Shown: in pieces, positions 5,980 to 12,994 of the stretch
How positions within the stretch are numbered: the stretch's first letter is position 1
Layout: every line of letters starts with the position of its first letter
DNA from: SAR202 cluster bacterium
Lineage (GTDB): Bacteria; Chloroflexota; Dehalococcoidia; Lucifugimonadales; UBA3495
NCBI GenBank assembly: GCA_009392095.1
Contig: VFHF01000187.1
Span: forward strand, 1-18,099
Reading direction: 5' to 3'
Length of the DNA: 18,099 nucleotides
Made by a program: the position numbers and the translations under genes
Notes under the pieces: generated by a model
Database searches by the model: none
Told to the model about the DNA's origin: nothing
Seen by the model: only the letters and a program-made list of their open reading frames with translations

Positions 5980-6996
5980 TTGGAGAAGGTTGACCTAAAC
6001 CGGTACGAACTCACTGGACGCCTTGGCGCCGGCGCCGACTATGAGGTGAGGGCAGCCACAGACCGTGAGACAGGTAACCAGGTGGCGATAAAGCGGCCTG
6101 TTCCCCAGGCGATAAGCCGCAACCAGCATGAGGCCATCGAGGCCCGTACCGAGAAGCTCCTGCAGGCTTATCAAGAAGTGGGTTTCTCAACCAGACTGAT
6201 CTCACCCATCGTCGGTTACACCGAACGCGCGATCCACGACGACTTCTTCGGCGACGAACTGGCCAAGGAATACCAAGTCATAGTGGAAGAGCGGGCCTGC
6301 GGCATACCCCTGCTGGGCGATATGATGTCCAAGTTCAAAGGTGTGCCCATCGGGGCCGGACAGACGCTGTTCACTTTGTTCCCTTTGGTCCAACCTAGTG
6401 GCGGGCCGGCATATCCGGTCCACAACCAGCTACTGGACCTCGAAGAGGTCTATCTGAAAGCAGGGTATTTGATTCTGGACCTCCGTCCTCAAAACATCTT
6501 CTACCGGCCCGTGAATGGGCAGATGGTGGTCATTGACACCGGAGCCCTGGCCCGTCTGGACGACGAAGCGCCTCGAGGCCGGCCTCCCTTTGACGTCAAC
6601 GACGCCTGTTTAGAGATATTGAAGTTCTACACGACGCCGATTGAGCCGCCGGCCGACACCTCAGGCTACCGGGATGCGATTGGGATCCGGCCCATCGTAA
6701 ACATCGGCGAAGAACTTGATGAGATGGCTAGAAACCTGGCCCCCTGCGAATCGGCCGTGGTTGAATCGGGCACGGTGATACTGGAAAAGATCATGGGGCG
6801 CGCCTACACGGATTATTCCCAGTTTAGGCTAGACCTGACGAACTACCTGGACCGGCTCAAAGAGCGGAACTCAGGGCTGGCAAACGCCGCCGAGGCGAGT
6901 CAAACTTGGCAGGAAGCCGCCCTATGGCTGAAGGATGACTATTGGCGGGGTTTCTTGTTCGACCCGGACACGGAACTGGCCGGTTATCTAGTCTAA
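5980..6996 (+). CDS. Divergent protein-kinase-fold protein, paired with a PP2C phosphatase
   Basis: A 338-residue protein with the skeleton of a Hanks-type or atypical protein kinase: glycine loop GRLGAGADYEV (13-23), ATP lysine VAIK (K38), catalytic loop DLRPQN (D167, N172) and magnesium motif DTG (D186) in VVIDTGAL. The usual H-R/G-D is Ile-Leu-Asp here and the usual DLKP lysine is Arg169, so catalysis is plausible but atypical. The C-terminal ~150 residues are not recognisable and no membrane segment is seen, so it should be cytoplasmic. The start is TTG 5980 with GGAG (5968-5971) at 8 nt; no ATG fits. The next gene is a phosphatase 40 nt downstream, a typical arrangement of a reversible phosphorylation switch, followed by inositol-lipid genes. 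The substrate is unknown. Kinase fold is fairly secure, activity less so. Confidence 0.72.
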   Translation: MEKVDLNRYELTGRLGAGADYEVRAATDRETGNQVAIKRPVPQAISRNQHEAIEARTEKLLQAYQEVGFSTRLISPIVGYTERAIHDDFFGDELAKEYQVIVEERACGIPLLGDMMSKFKGVPIGAGQTLFTLFPLVQPSGGPAYPVHNQLLDLEEVYLKAGYLILDLRPQNIFYRPVNGQMVVIDTGALARLDDEAPRGRPPFDVNDACLEILKFYTTPIEPPADTSGYRDAIGIRPIVNIGEELDEMARNLAPCESAVVESGTVILEKIMGRAYTDYSQFRLDLTNYLDRLKERNSGLANAAEASQTWQEAALWLKDDYWRGFLFDPDTELAGYLV

Positions 6997-7036
6997 CGGA
7001 ATCATAATCAATCAATTCATCTGAGGTTTGGCAGCG

Positions 7037-7711
7037 ATGTTGGCAAGCACAGTCATAACGATGCAAGACAATTCAGCCCACGGGGAAGACAGCTTCTTGA
7101 GCAAGAACCTGGGCAACGGCGAGTTTTTAGACGTGGTGTTGGACGGCGTGACCGGTCATGGCGGCGAACAGGCAAGCACCGAATTGCGGGAAGCCTTGGA
7201 CGCCGGAGACCTGAACAATGCCGAGGAAATCGTCCAGCTACTTGGGGAGATGAACGAGGACTTTTTCAGCGTGGGTTCAGGCCGATTCCTACTGACAACC
7301 GTCTCCGCCGTCTTGGGCCGCGGCGACAAGATTGAGGTGGTCTCCGCCGGAGATAGCCCGGTGTTCTTGATCAACAAAGACGGCCACCAGAAACTTTCTG
7401 GCAACGCCGGAGGTTTCTTGCATGTCGGTGTTGCTAGGGCCATCGGCGCATCCGAAAAACTGGGAGCGCCGGCTCAGGTCGAAATAACTCCATCACCGGG
7501 CGACCGGCTCTTTCTGGCGACTGACGGGATCACCGACAACATGACCATCGAAGAACTGGCCGAAGTGATCCGCAACGCCGCAACACCCGATCAGGCGGCC
7601 TCAACTATCGAGGACACTATCAAGGAGCGGCTGCAAGAGGGACGGGTACCTGAGACAATCGGAGTGCGGTTTCGCTATGATGACCGCACGGGGATCATAA
7701 GATTCTTCTAG
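7037..7711 (+). CDS. PP2C-type (PPM) protein phosphatase
   Basis: A compact 224-residue metal-dependent Ser/Thr phosphatase, presumably removing phosphates placed by the kinase-like neighbour. PPM motifs in order: HGEDS (15-19), DGVTGHGG (36-43), the SAGDSPVFLI strand with GDS, LATDGITD with the metal-binding DG..D, and a C-terminal YDDRTGIIRFF matching the usual DD-T-V motif. It is somewhat shorter than the typical ~240-residue catalytic domain. I chose ATG 7037 because GAGG (7023-7026) stands 10 nt upstream; the alternative TTG at 7028 would leave only one base between ribosome site and start. It is co-directional with the kinase-like gene and probably on the same transcript. Identification as PP2C is good; its target is unknown. 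Confidence 0.85.
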   Translation: MLASTVITMQDNSAHGEDSFLSKNLGNGEFLDVVLDGVTGHGGEQASTELREALDAGDLNNAEEIVQLLGEMNEDFFSVGSGRFLLTTVSAVLGRGDKIEVVSAGDSPVFLINKDGHQKLSGNAGGFLHVGVARAIGASEKLGAPAQVEITPSPGDRLFLATDGITDNMTIEELAEVIRNAATPDQAASTIEDTIKERLQEGRVPETIGVRFRYDDRTGIIRFF

Positions 7712-7806
7712 GGGATTCTGCGAGTCACCATAAACTCGACTGAATCAGGGACGTAAATTAACGCCCGAATCGCGCTAATAGGCGTCGCAATCCGTAATCA
7801 TGGCCC

Positions 7807-7835
7807 TTGTGGCAACTAGGGCAAATTGCTAAAAT
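7807..7835 (+). promoter_or_regulatory. Promoter candidate for the inositol-lipid cluster
   Basis: TTGTGG (7807-7812) and TAAAAT (7830-7835) are separated by exactly 17 bp; the -10 matches 5 of 6 consensus bases and the -35 3 of 6. It would give a leader of about 55 nt before the GTG of the synthase gene. The rest of the 184-bp spacer (7712-7895) shows no obvious terminator. Confidence 0.5.
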
Positions 7836-7895
7836 GCAGCAGCTTGGATTGCGCTGGCGAACCGACGCTGGCTAAGGGGAAAAGGAGCCGAATCC

Positions 7896-8978
7896 GTGGG
7901 GAAAATCAAGGTAGCAATCATTGGCGTGGGCAACTGCGCCTCATCTCTTGTCCAAGGAATTCATAAATATGTGGAAATACCGGACGACGCAGAAGTCTCC
8001 GGATTGATGCACAACACTATCGGTGGATACCGCATAGAAGACATCGAAGTTGTAGCGGCATTTGATATCGACGAAAACAAGGTCGGCAAAGACCTGTCTG
8101 AAGCGATATTTGCGGAACCGAACAACACCTTAAAATTCGCCGACGTTCCGAAGACCGGTGTGATTGTTGAGCGGGGAATGACCCACGACAGCGTGGGCAA
8201 ATACCTGGCGGATATTGTCAAAAAATCGCCACACTCCACGGCCGACATCGCTGGAATCCTGGCCGAGCGGGAAGTTGATGTGGTCATCAACTACCTGCCT
8301 GTGGGCAGCGAACAGGCCACCAAATGGTACGTGGAGCAGATACTTAACGCCCGCTGCGGCATGGTCAACTGCATCCCGGTGTTCCTGGCCCGCGAAGAGT
8401 ACTGGCGCAACCGTTTCGAAGAGCGCGGCGTCCCCATCGTTGGCGACGACATCAAGTCCCAACTAGGCGCTACCATCACCCATCGGGTACTCACCCGCTT
8501 GTTCGAAGACCGGGGAGTTACCATCGATAACACCTACCAGTTGAACTTTGGCGGCAACACCGATTTTCTCAACATGCTGGAACGGGAAAGGCTCACATCC
8601 AAGAAGATTTCCAAGACCACCTCGGTAACTTCCCAGATGGATGAGGAACCTGAACCCGACGATATTCATATCGGACCCAGCGACCACGTGCCCTGGCTGA
8701 AGGACCGCAAATGGTGCTACATCCGCATGGAGGGACGTGTCTTTGGCGGCGCTCCGATAAACTTGGAGCTCAAGCTTGAAGTCTGGGACAGCCCTAACTC
8801 CGCAGGCGTGGTGGTGGACGCCATCCGGTGCGCAAAATTGGCCATGGACCGTGGGCAGGGGGGAGCTGTTGAAGGGGCCAGCGCTTACTTCATGAAATCT
8901 CCGCCCATCCAGCACACAGATGACAAGGCCAGAGATCTGGTCGAAGCCTTCATCGCCGAGAAAGCATCAACGGAATAA
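7896..8978 (+). CDS. ino1: Inositol-3-phosphate synthase (actinobacterial type)
   Basis: NAD-dependent enzyme converting glucose-6-phosphate to inositol-3-phosphate, the source of all inositol lipids. The 360 residues match the short mycobacterial-type Ino1 rather than the ~510-residue eukaryotic form. Visible motifs: Rossmann loop IIGVGNCASSLVQG (about 8-21), INYLPVGSEQATKWY (about 130), NCIPVF (about 158), GDDIKSQLGATI (about 180-191) and QLNFGGNTDFLNM (about 213-225), followed by an SxxISKT segment that belongs to the active site, and GGAPINLELKLEVWDSPNSA near the C-terminus. Start is GTG with AAGGAG (7882-7887) at 8 nt. It heads a tight set with a PimA-like glycosyltransferase (33 nt later) and a CDP-alcohol transferase, so its product is most likely destined for phosphatidylinositol-type lipids. 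Confidence 0.96.
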   Translation: MGKIKVAIIGVGNCASSLVQGIHKYVEIPDDAEVSGLMHNTIGGYRIEDIEVVAAFDIDENKVGKDLSEAIFAEPNNTLKFADVPKTGVIVERGMTHDSVGKYLADIVKKSPHSTADIAGILAEREVDVVINYLPVGSEQATKWYVEQILNARCGMVNCIPVFLAREEYWRNRFEERGVPIVGDDIKSQLGATITHRVLTRLFEDRGVTIDNTYQLNFGGNTDFLNMLERERLTSKKISKTTSVTSQMDEEPEPDDIHIGPSDHVPWLKDRKWCYIRMEGRVFGGAPINLELKLEVWDSPNSAGVVVDAIRCAKLAMDRGQGGAVEGASAYFMKSPPIQHTDDKARDLVEAFIAEKASTE

Positions 8979-9011
8979 TTCCTAGGCCGGCGTTGGAACG
9001 GGGGTGACACC

Positions 9012-10154
9012 GTGAAGATCGCCATGGTTTCTCCGTACGACTTCACTTGGCCCGGCGGGGTGACTGCTCATGTTACCCAGTTGGCCCGAGAACTTGGCCG
9101 CTCCGGTCATGAGGTCCAAGTTTTAGCTCCCCATTCCCCTCCCCGCGAATCTCAGGACGCTGACCTGCACGTCCCCCTGGGACGTTCGGTACCACTTCCC
9201 AGCGGCGGCTCCATCGCCAGGGTCTCCCTCTCTTGGTGGCTCTACCCTAAGATCCGGGCGCTATTACGGAAAGAGCAATTTGACGTCATTCATCTCCACG
9301 AGCCCATGGCCCCCATCTTGCCCCTGTGTGTCTTGGAGTTCTCAGATTCCGTCAACGTTGGAACTTTTCACGCTTCTTACGCCCGCCAACACCTCTACCG
9401 CATCACCCACCCGATAATCAAGCGTTGGCAGCAACGGCTCCACGGCAACATCGCCGTCTCGCCTGCCGCCCGCCGTTATGTAAACAACACATTCCCGGGC
9501 GATTATGAGATAATTCCCAACGGCATCGACTTCAAGCATTTCTCAGCCAACGTGGCGCCCATGCCTCAGTACCAGGACGGCAAGATCAACATCTTGTTCG
9601 TGGGCCGCTTGGAGAAACGAAAGGGACTGCGGTACCTGCTGGAAGCCTACGGCAAGCTCAAATGGGATCTGCCAAACATCCGGTTGATCGTGGTCGGGCC
9701 CGGAAATCCAGACAAAGAGTCATACCGCGTAATGAGTTCTCAAAACCTGCAGGACGTGGAGTTTGTAGGACGGGTCTCATATGACGACCTACCACGCTAC
9801 TACGCCAGCGCCGACATCTTCTGTTCCCCCGCCACCGGCGCGGAAAGCTTTGGGATCGTCTTGCTAGAAGCCATGTCCGCCAGCAAACCGGTCGTCGCTT
9901 CAGACATCGAAGGGTTTCGTGGTGTGATGACCCATGGGGAGCAAGGGCTACTCGTCCCCAAAAAAGACAGCAACGCTATGGCTGAAGCGCTAGGAATGTT
10001 GGCCCGAGACCCTGAACTGCGAAGAAAATTGGGCGGTAATGGCAACCGGTTGGCCGAGGAATATCGCTGGGAAGTAGTTGCAGGCCGGGTTGAAGCCTAT
10101 TACAACACCTGTGTGAAGGCCGCTAATGGCTCTACCAGGACGCGAACAAATTAG
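9012..10154 (+). CDS. GT4 glycosyltransferase, PimA-like (candidate phosphatidylinositol mannosyltransferase)
   Basis: A 380-residue GT-B-fold retaining glycosyltransferase. The N-terminus MVSPYDFTWPGGVTAHV with the GGV loop, followed by HEVQVLAP, is the pattern of PimA, which puts the first mannose from GDP-mannose on phosphatidylinositol at the inner membrane face. Further family marks are HEPMAP (about residue 97), TFHAS, IPNGID, the FVGRLEKRKG segment at the start of the donor domain, and ESFGIVLLEAM, the conserved E-x7-E motif. Start GTG follows GGGGGTGA. The gene overlaps the next one by 29 nt (ATG 10126), showing translational coupling with the CDP-alcohol transferase. Position between Ino1 and that enzyme makes an inositol-lipid acceptor likely. 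The sugar donor and acceptor are inferred; other GT4 enzymes on diacylglycerol would look similar. Confidence 0.82.
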   Translation: MKIAMVSPYDFTWPGGVTAHVTQLARELGRSGHEVQVLAPHSPPRESQDADLHVPLGRSVPLPSGGSIARVSLSWWLYPKIRALLRKEQFDVIHLHEPMAPILPLCVLEFSDSVNVGTFHASYARQHLYRITHPIIKRWQQRLHGNIAVSPAARRYVNNTFPGDYEIIPNGIDFKHFSANVAPMPQYQDGKINILFVGRLEKRKGLRYLLEAYGKLKWDLPNIRLIVVGPGNPDKESYRVMSSQNLQDVEFVGRVSYDDLPRYYASADIFCSPATGAESFGIVLLEAMSASKPVVASDIEGFRGVMTHGEQGLLVPKKDSNAMAEALGMLARDPELRRKLGGNGNRLAEEYRWEVVAGRVEAYYNTCVKAANGSTRTRTN

Positions 10155-10737
10155 GTCGGCGGTCCTCCGCTACATCGAGCTGCCGGGGGCCAAGTTCTTC
10201 CGGGCGATCAAATTCACCCCCAACGGCATCACAATTCTTGGATTTCTGATAACAGTTGTTTCCGCCTATCTGGTGGGAGCGGGCTGGCTGCTGGCCGGCG
10301 GAATCGTCTTCCTATTCGCCGGCGGTCTGGACCTGATGGATGGAGCCCTGGCCAGGCTCACCGGCTCCGTTAGTCCATTTGGCGCCATGCTGGACTCTGT
10401 TTTCGACAGGCTTAGTGAGGCCGCGTTGTTCGTCGGTATCGCAATCTTCGCCTTGCGGGATGACATGAGCGAAGACCGCCAGATATTTTTCATCACCGTG
10501 CTGTTATTGGCCCTGATCTTCTCCCAGGTTGTCAGCTACCTCCGCGCCCGCGGCGAGGGCCTAGGCGTGTTCACCACGGGCGGGATCATGACTCGCCCGG
10601 AGCGGGTGGTCTTGTTGGGTGTGGGACTGATAGTCGGCCAGATTGAATGGTTCCTCTTGGTGATCGCCCTAGTCTCGTGTTTCACCTTATTTCAGCGTAT
10701 GTTCACCATCCGAGACCTCCTGGACAAAGGTGGATAA
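10126..10737 (+). CDS. CDP-alcohol phosphatidyltransferase, candidate phosphatidylinositol(-phosphate) synthase
   Basis: Membrane enzyme of 203 residues that joins a CDP-diacylglycerol to an alcohol. The full family signature is present: D69-x2-D72-G73-x2-A76-R77-x8-G86-x3-D90-x3-D94, which binds the metals and the CDP headgroup. About six hydrophobic segments surround it, and the juxtamembrane N-terminus FFRAIKFTPNGITILGF is typical. The signature alone cannot distinguish inositol phosphate from glycerol phosphate as acceptor. The choice of an inositol acceptor rests on Ino1 and the PimA-like gene directly upstream; in mycobacteria and archaea the related enzyme uses inositol-1-phosphate. 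The start overlaps the glycosyltransferase end by 29 nt. Confidence 0.86.
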   Translation: MALPGREQIRSAVLRYIELPGAKFFRAIKFTPNGITILGFLITVVSAYLVGAGWLLAGGIVFLFAGGLDLMDGALARLTGSVSPFGAMLDSVFDRLSEAALFVGIAIFALRDDMSEDRQIFFITVLLLALIFSQVVSYLRARGEGLGVFTTGGIMTRPERVVLLGVGLIVGQIEWFLLVIALVSCFTLFQRMFTIRDLLDKGG

Positions 10738-10759
10738 CCCACAGCTTCCCGTGTAAACT

Positions 10760-10800
10760 GGTCTCCACCCAAAGTATTGCCTTATATACGATTGGAGACC
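10760..10800 (+). promoter_or_regulatory. 8-bp inverted repeat that covers the next gene's ribosome-binding site
   Basis: GGTCTCCA (10760-10767) and TGGAGACC (10793-10800) are exact reverse complements, 25 nt apart. The right arm contains GGAG (10794-10797), the only Shine-Dalgarno candidate of the following gene (ATG 10806). In a transcript reading through from the lipid operon this pairing would hide the ribosome site. The loop holds a -10-like TATATA (10783-10788), so a transcript starting there would lack the left arm and be freely translated. Both roles are inferred. Confidence 0.5.
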
Positions 10801-10805
10801 GGCGG

Positions 10806-11516
10806 ATGACCCAGCAAGCGCTGATTCAGGATCAACAAAAGGCCCAACTCAAACGGACCTTCCGAAAGGACCTTAAGGCCGACGTAGAGCTGCGCCTGTT
10901 CACCCAGCGCCCCTCACCCATAGCGGTGCCCGGCCGGGAGTGCCGGTATTGCGTCGAGACCCAGCAGATGCTGGAGGAATTGACCGCGCTCTCGCCCAAG
11001 GTCCACCTGGAGACCGTCGATATCTACGCCCAGCCGGAATTGGCCAGCGACGAGGGAATATCCCGGGTGCCGGCCACCGCCTTTGGCGATAAGGGGAAAG
11101 CCAAACTCAGGTTCTTTGGCATACCCATGGGGTACCAATTAGCCGTGTTGGTCGAAAACATCAAAACCATCTCCCGGGGCGTCAGTCCCCTGAGCATGGC
11201 CACACGAAAGAAGTTGCGCGAGATCAACCAACCGGTCCACATCCAGGTGTTCGTCACGCCTACCAGCGCCGATAGCCCACCGATCGCCCGGCTGGCCCAT
11301 GCACTTGCCTTGGAGAACCAAAACATCACCTCAGATATTGTGGAGATCGAAGAATTTCCCGCCCTGGCCCAGCAATACGGCGTTCGGTCCGTGCCGTTCA
11401 CGGTGGTGAACGAGTTTACCCAAATTGCCGGGGTTGTTGGAGAATCTGAATTTGTCGAAAAGGTCCTCCAGTGCGGTGTACGGAAGAACTCCGAGTCCGC
11501 ACCGGTCCAAGCATAG
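10806..11516 (+). CDS. Protein disulfide oxidoreductase (two glutaredoxin-like folds), second CxxC lost
   Basis: A 236-residue tandem thioredoxin-fold protein of the PDO/glutaredoxin-like family (archaeal and thermophile type), acting in cytosolic thiol-disulfide exchange. The first fold has CRYC (46-49), the cis-proline loop near VPA (88-90) and the family motif GIPMGYQLAVLVE (105-117). The second fold starts near residue 143 with HIQVFVTPT, but where the family has CPYC this protein has SADS (154-157). Its cis-proline loop SVPFTVV is kept, so the fold is intact while the second redox centre is gone. The start is ATG 10806 with GGAG at 8 nt, not the longer frame upstream, which overlaps the preceding gene. 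It is followed 32 nt later by ribH. No signal peptide is visible. Confidence 0.85.
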   Translation: MTQQALIQDQQKAQLKRTFRKDLKADVELRLFTQRPSPIAVPGRECRYCVETQQMLEELTALSPKVHLETVDIYAQPELASDEGISRVPATAFGDKGKAKLRFFGIPMGYQLAVLVENIKTISRGVSPLSMATRKKLREINQPVHIQVFVTPTSADSPPIARLAHALALENQNITSDIVEIEEFPALAQQYGVRSVPFTVVNEFTQIAGVVGESEFVEKVLQCGVRKNSESAPVQA

Positions 11517-11548
11517 AACTACACCAAACTGCACCAGGAGAAATAAGC

Positions 11549-12022
11549 GTGCCCAAAGAAATAAAGGGCGATATGAATGGCCAAGGTCTACACGTAGCCA
11601 TCGTCGTCGCCCGTTTTAACGAGATCATAACCAGAAAATTGCTGGATTCTGCGGTCGAGACCTTAGTCCGGCACGGCGTCCGGGACGAAGACATCACCCT
11701 CAGTTGGGTCCCGGGGTCGTTTGAACTGCCCGTGGTGGCCAAGACCTTGGCCAAGACGGGGCGTTACCAGGCAGTCATCTGCCTCGGCGCCGTCATCCGG
11801 GGCGAAACCTCCCACTACGACATGGTAGCCGGTCAATCTGCCGGTGGCATCAACTCAGTGGCCTTGGAGACCGGCGTGCCGACCATCTTTGGCGTGCTGA
11901 CCACTGAGAACATGGAACAGGCGATAAACCGGGCTGGGGGCAAGTCGGGCAACATGGGTGCCAACACCGCGGTCGCCGCCATCGAGACCGCACGGCTGAT
12001 CGAAGCCGCCAACATGGCCTAG
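11549..12022 (+). CDS. ribH: 6,7-dimethyl-8-ribityllumazine synthase
   Basis: Penultimate enzyme of riboflavin synthesis, condensing 5-amino-6-ribitylaminouracil with dihydroxybutanone phosphate; forms a cytoplasmic multimer. The 157-residue protein shows VARFNE (about 20-25), WVPGSFELP (about 53-61), CLGAVIRGETSHYD (about 80-93, with the catalytic His) and the closing FGVLTTENMEQA. The start is GTG 11549, with AGGAG (11536-11540) at 8 nt; the frame is open further upstream but overlaps the previous gene and lacks family sequence. No other rib genes are in the window. A luciferase-like oxidoreductase follows 54 nt later, so its flavin product may serve general flavin/F420 supply. Confidence 0.96.
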   Translation: MPKEIKGDMNGQGLHVAIVVARFNEIITRKLLDSAVETLVRHGVRDEDITLSWVPGSFELPVVAKTLAKTGRYQAVICLGAVIRGETSHYDMVAGQSAGGINSVALETGVPTIFGVLTTENMEQAINRAGGKSGNMGANTAVAAIETARLIEAANMA

Positions 12023-12076
12023 TTCTGCTGCTGCCAGCGGATCCGCCCACCTATCACAGATACCAAGGAGCTCTCC

Positions 12077-12976
12077 ATGAAGTTCGGTGTAACCATCCCC
12101 AATAACTGGGGTGTCGAGGACCCGCAAGAGGTCCTTGAATTCGGCCCTTTGGCTGAGAGCCTGGGCTACGATTCAGTCTGGGTGATGGACCACCTTTTCA
12201 ACACCGGCTACATCCGGGAGCGGTTGGAAGACAAGCCCTACTACCACCCTATGTCCACGCTGTCTTACCTGGCGGCCACAACGTCGAAAGTGACGTTGGG
12301 GACTTCGGTCTTGGTGCTCCCATACCACAACCCCGTGGAACTGGCGAAATACGCCGCCACGCTGGATCAGATTTCCGGAGGACGGGTCATTCTGGGCGTT
12401 GGCGTCGGGGCGATGACTGAAGAGTTCGATGCGCTGGGCATCTCTATGCGTCAGCGTGGTTCCCTAACCGACGAGTGTATCGACATCATGCAAGAGCTTT
12501 GGTCCAACCACTTGCCCAAGTATCAGAGCAAACGCTGGGACTTTTCTGACCTCTACTTCTCGCCCAAGCCCAAGCAGTCCAGCATCCCGGTGTGGGTCGG
12601 TGGTTCCAGTCCCGGTGCGATCAAACGGACTGCGCTGCGGGGAGACGGCTGGCATCCCACTGGCGTCTCGGCCGAAGACTATGCTCTGACCAAGGCTGAG
12701 ATCAATGAGACCGCTGCCGCCGCGGGGCGTGATACGTCCCAATTTGCTTGGTCAACAAGGCTGGAAGTTGAAGTACACGGCCGCCCATCAAGCGAGCGTG
12801 CCTCCTCAAGATCAACGATTCCCGGAGATAATCCAGCCATGATGGTAGCCGGAATCAAAGCCTACCAAGACGCCGGAGTTGACCACATGGTCCTGGCCTT
12901 AAACTCAGGAGATGTCTCCGCCCTAAAGCGGCTCATGGAGACGATTGCCAACGAGGTTCTGCCGGAGTTTCCGTAG
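12077..12976 (+). CDS. LLM-class, probably F420-dependent oxidoreductase
   Basis: A 299-residue TIM-barrel protein of the luciferase-like superfamily, which uses reduced FMN or F420 to oxidise or reduce small organic molecules. The N-terminus KFGVTIPNN, then AESLGYDSVWVMDHL (about residues 29-43), LGTSVLVLPYHNPVELAK (about 75-92), GGRVILGVGVG (about 102-112) and IPVWVGGSSPGAIKR (about 173-187) are typical, and resemble the group often labelled Rv2161c-like F420-dependent. FMN use cannot be excluded. ATG 12077 has AAGGAG (12065-12070) at 6 nt. It ends 18 bp from the convergent MFS gene, with no clear terminator between them. The substrate is unknown. Confidence 0.88.
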   Translation: MKFGVTIPNNWGVEDPQEVLEFGPLAESLGYDSVWVMDHLFNTGYIRERLEDKPYYHPMSTLSYLAATTSKVTLGTSVLVLPYHNPVELAKYAATLDQISGGRVILGVGVGAMTEEFDALGISMRQRGSLTDECIDIMQELWSNHLPKYQSKRWDFSDLYFSPKPKQSSIPVWVGGSSPGAIKRTALRGDGWHPTGVSAEDYALTKAEINETAAAAGRDTSQFAWSTRLEVEVHGRPSSERASSRSTIPGDNPAMMVAGIKAYQDAGVDHMVLALNSGDVSALKRLMETIANEVLPEFP

Positions 12977-12994
12977 GAGGTTCTGCGGAACAGG

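Noticed and set aside
10647..10805. N-terminal extension of the disulfide oxidoreductase frame
   Set aside because: It overlaps the CDP-alcohol transferase in another frame and has no family sequence; the ATG at 10806 has a ribosome site.
11471..11548. N-terminal extension of ribH
   Set aside because: Overlaps the previous gene, lies upstream of a good AGGAG and adds residues not seen in lumazine synthases.
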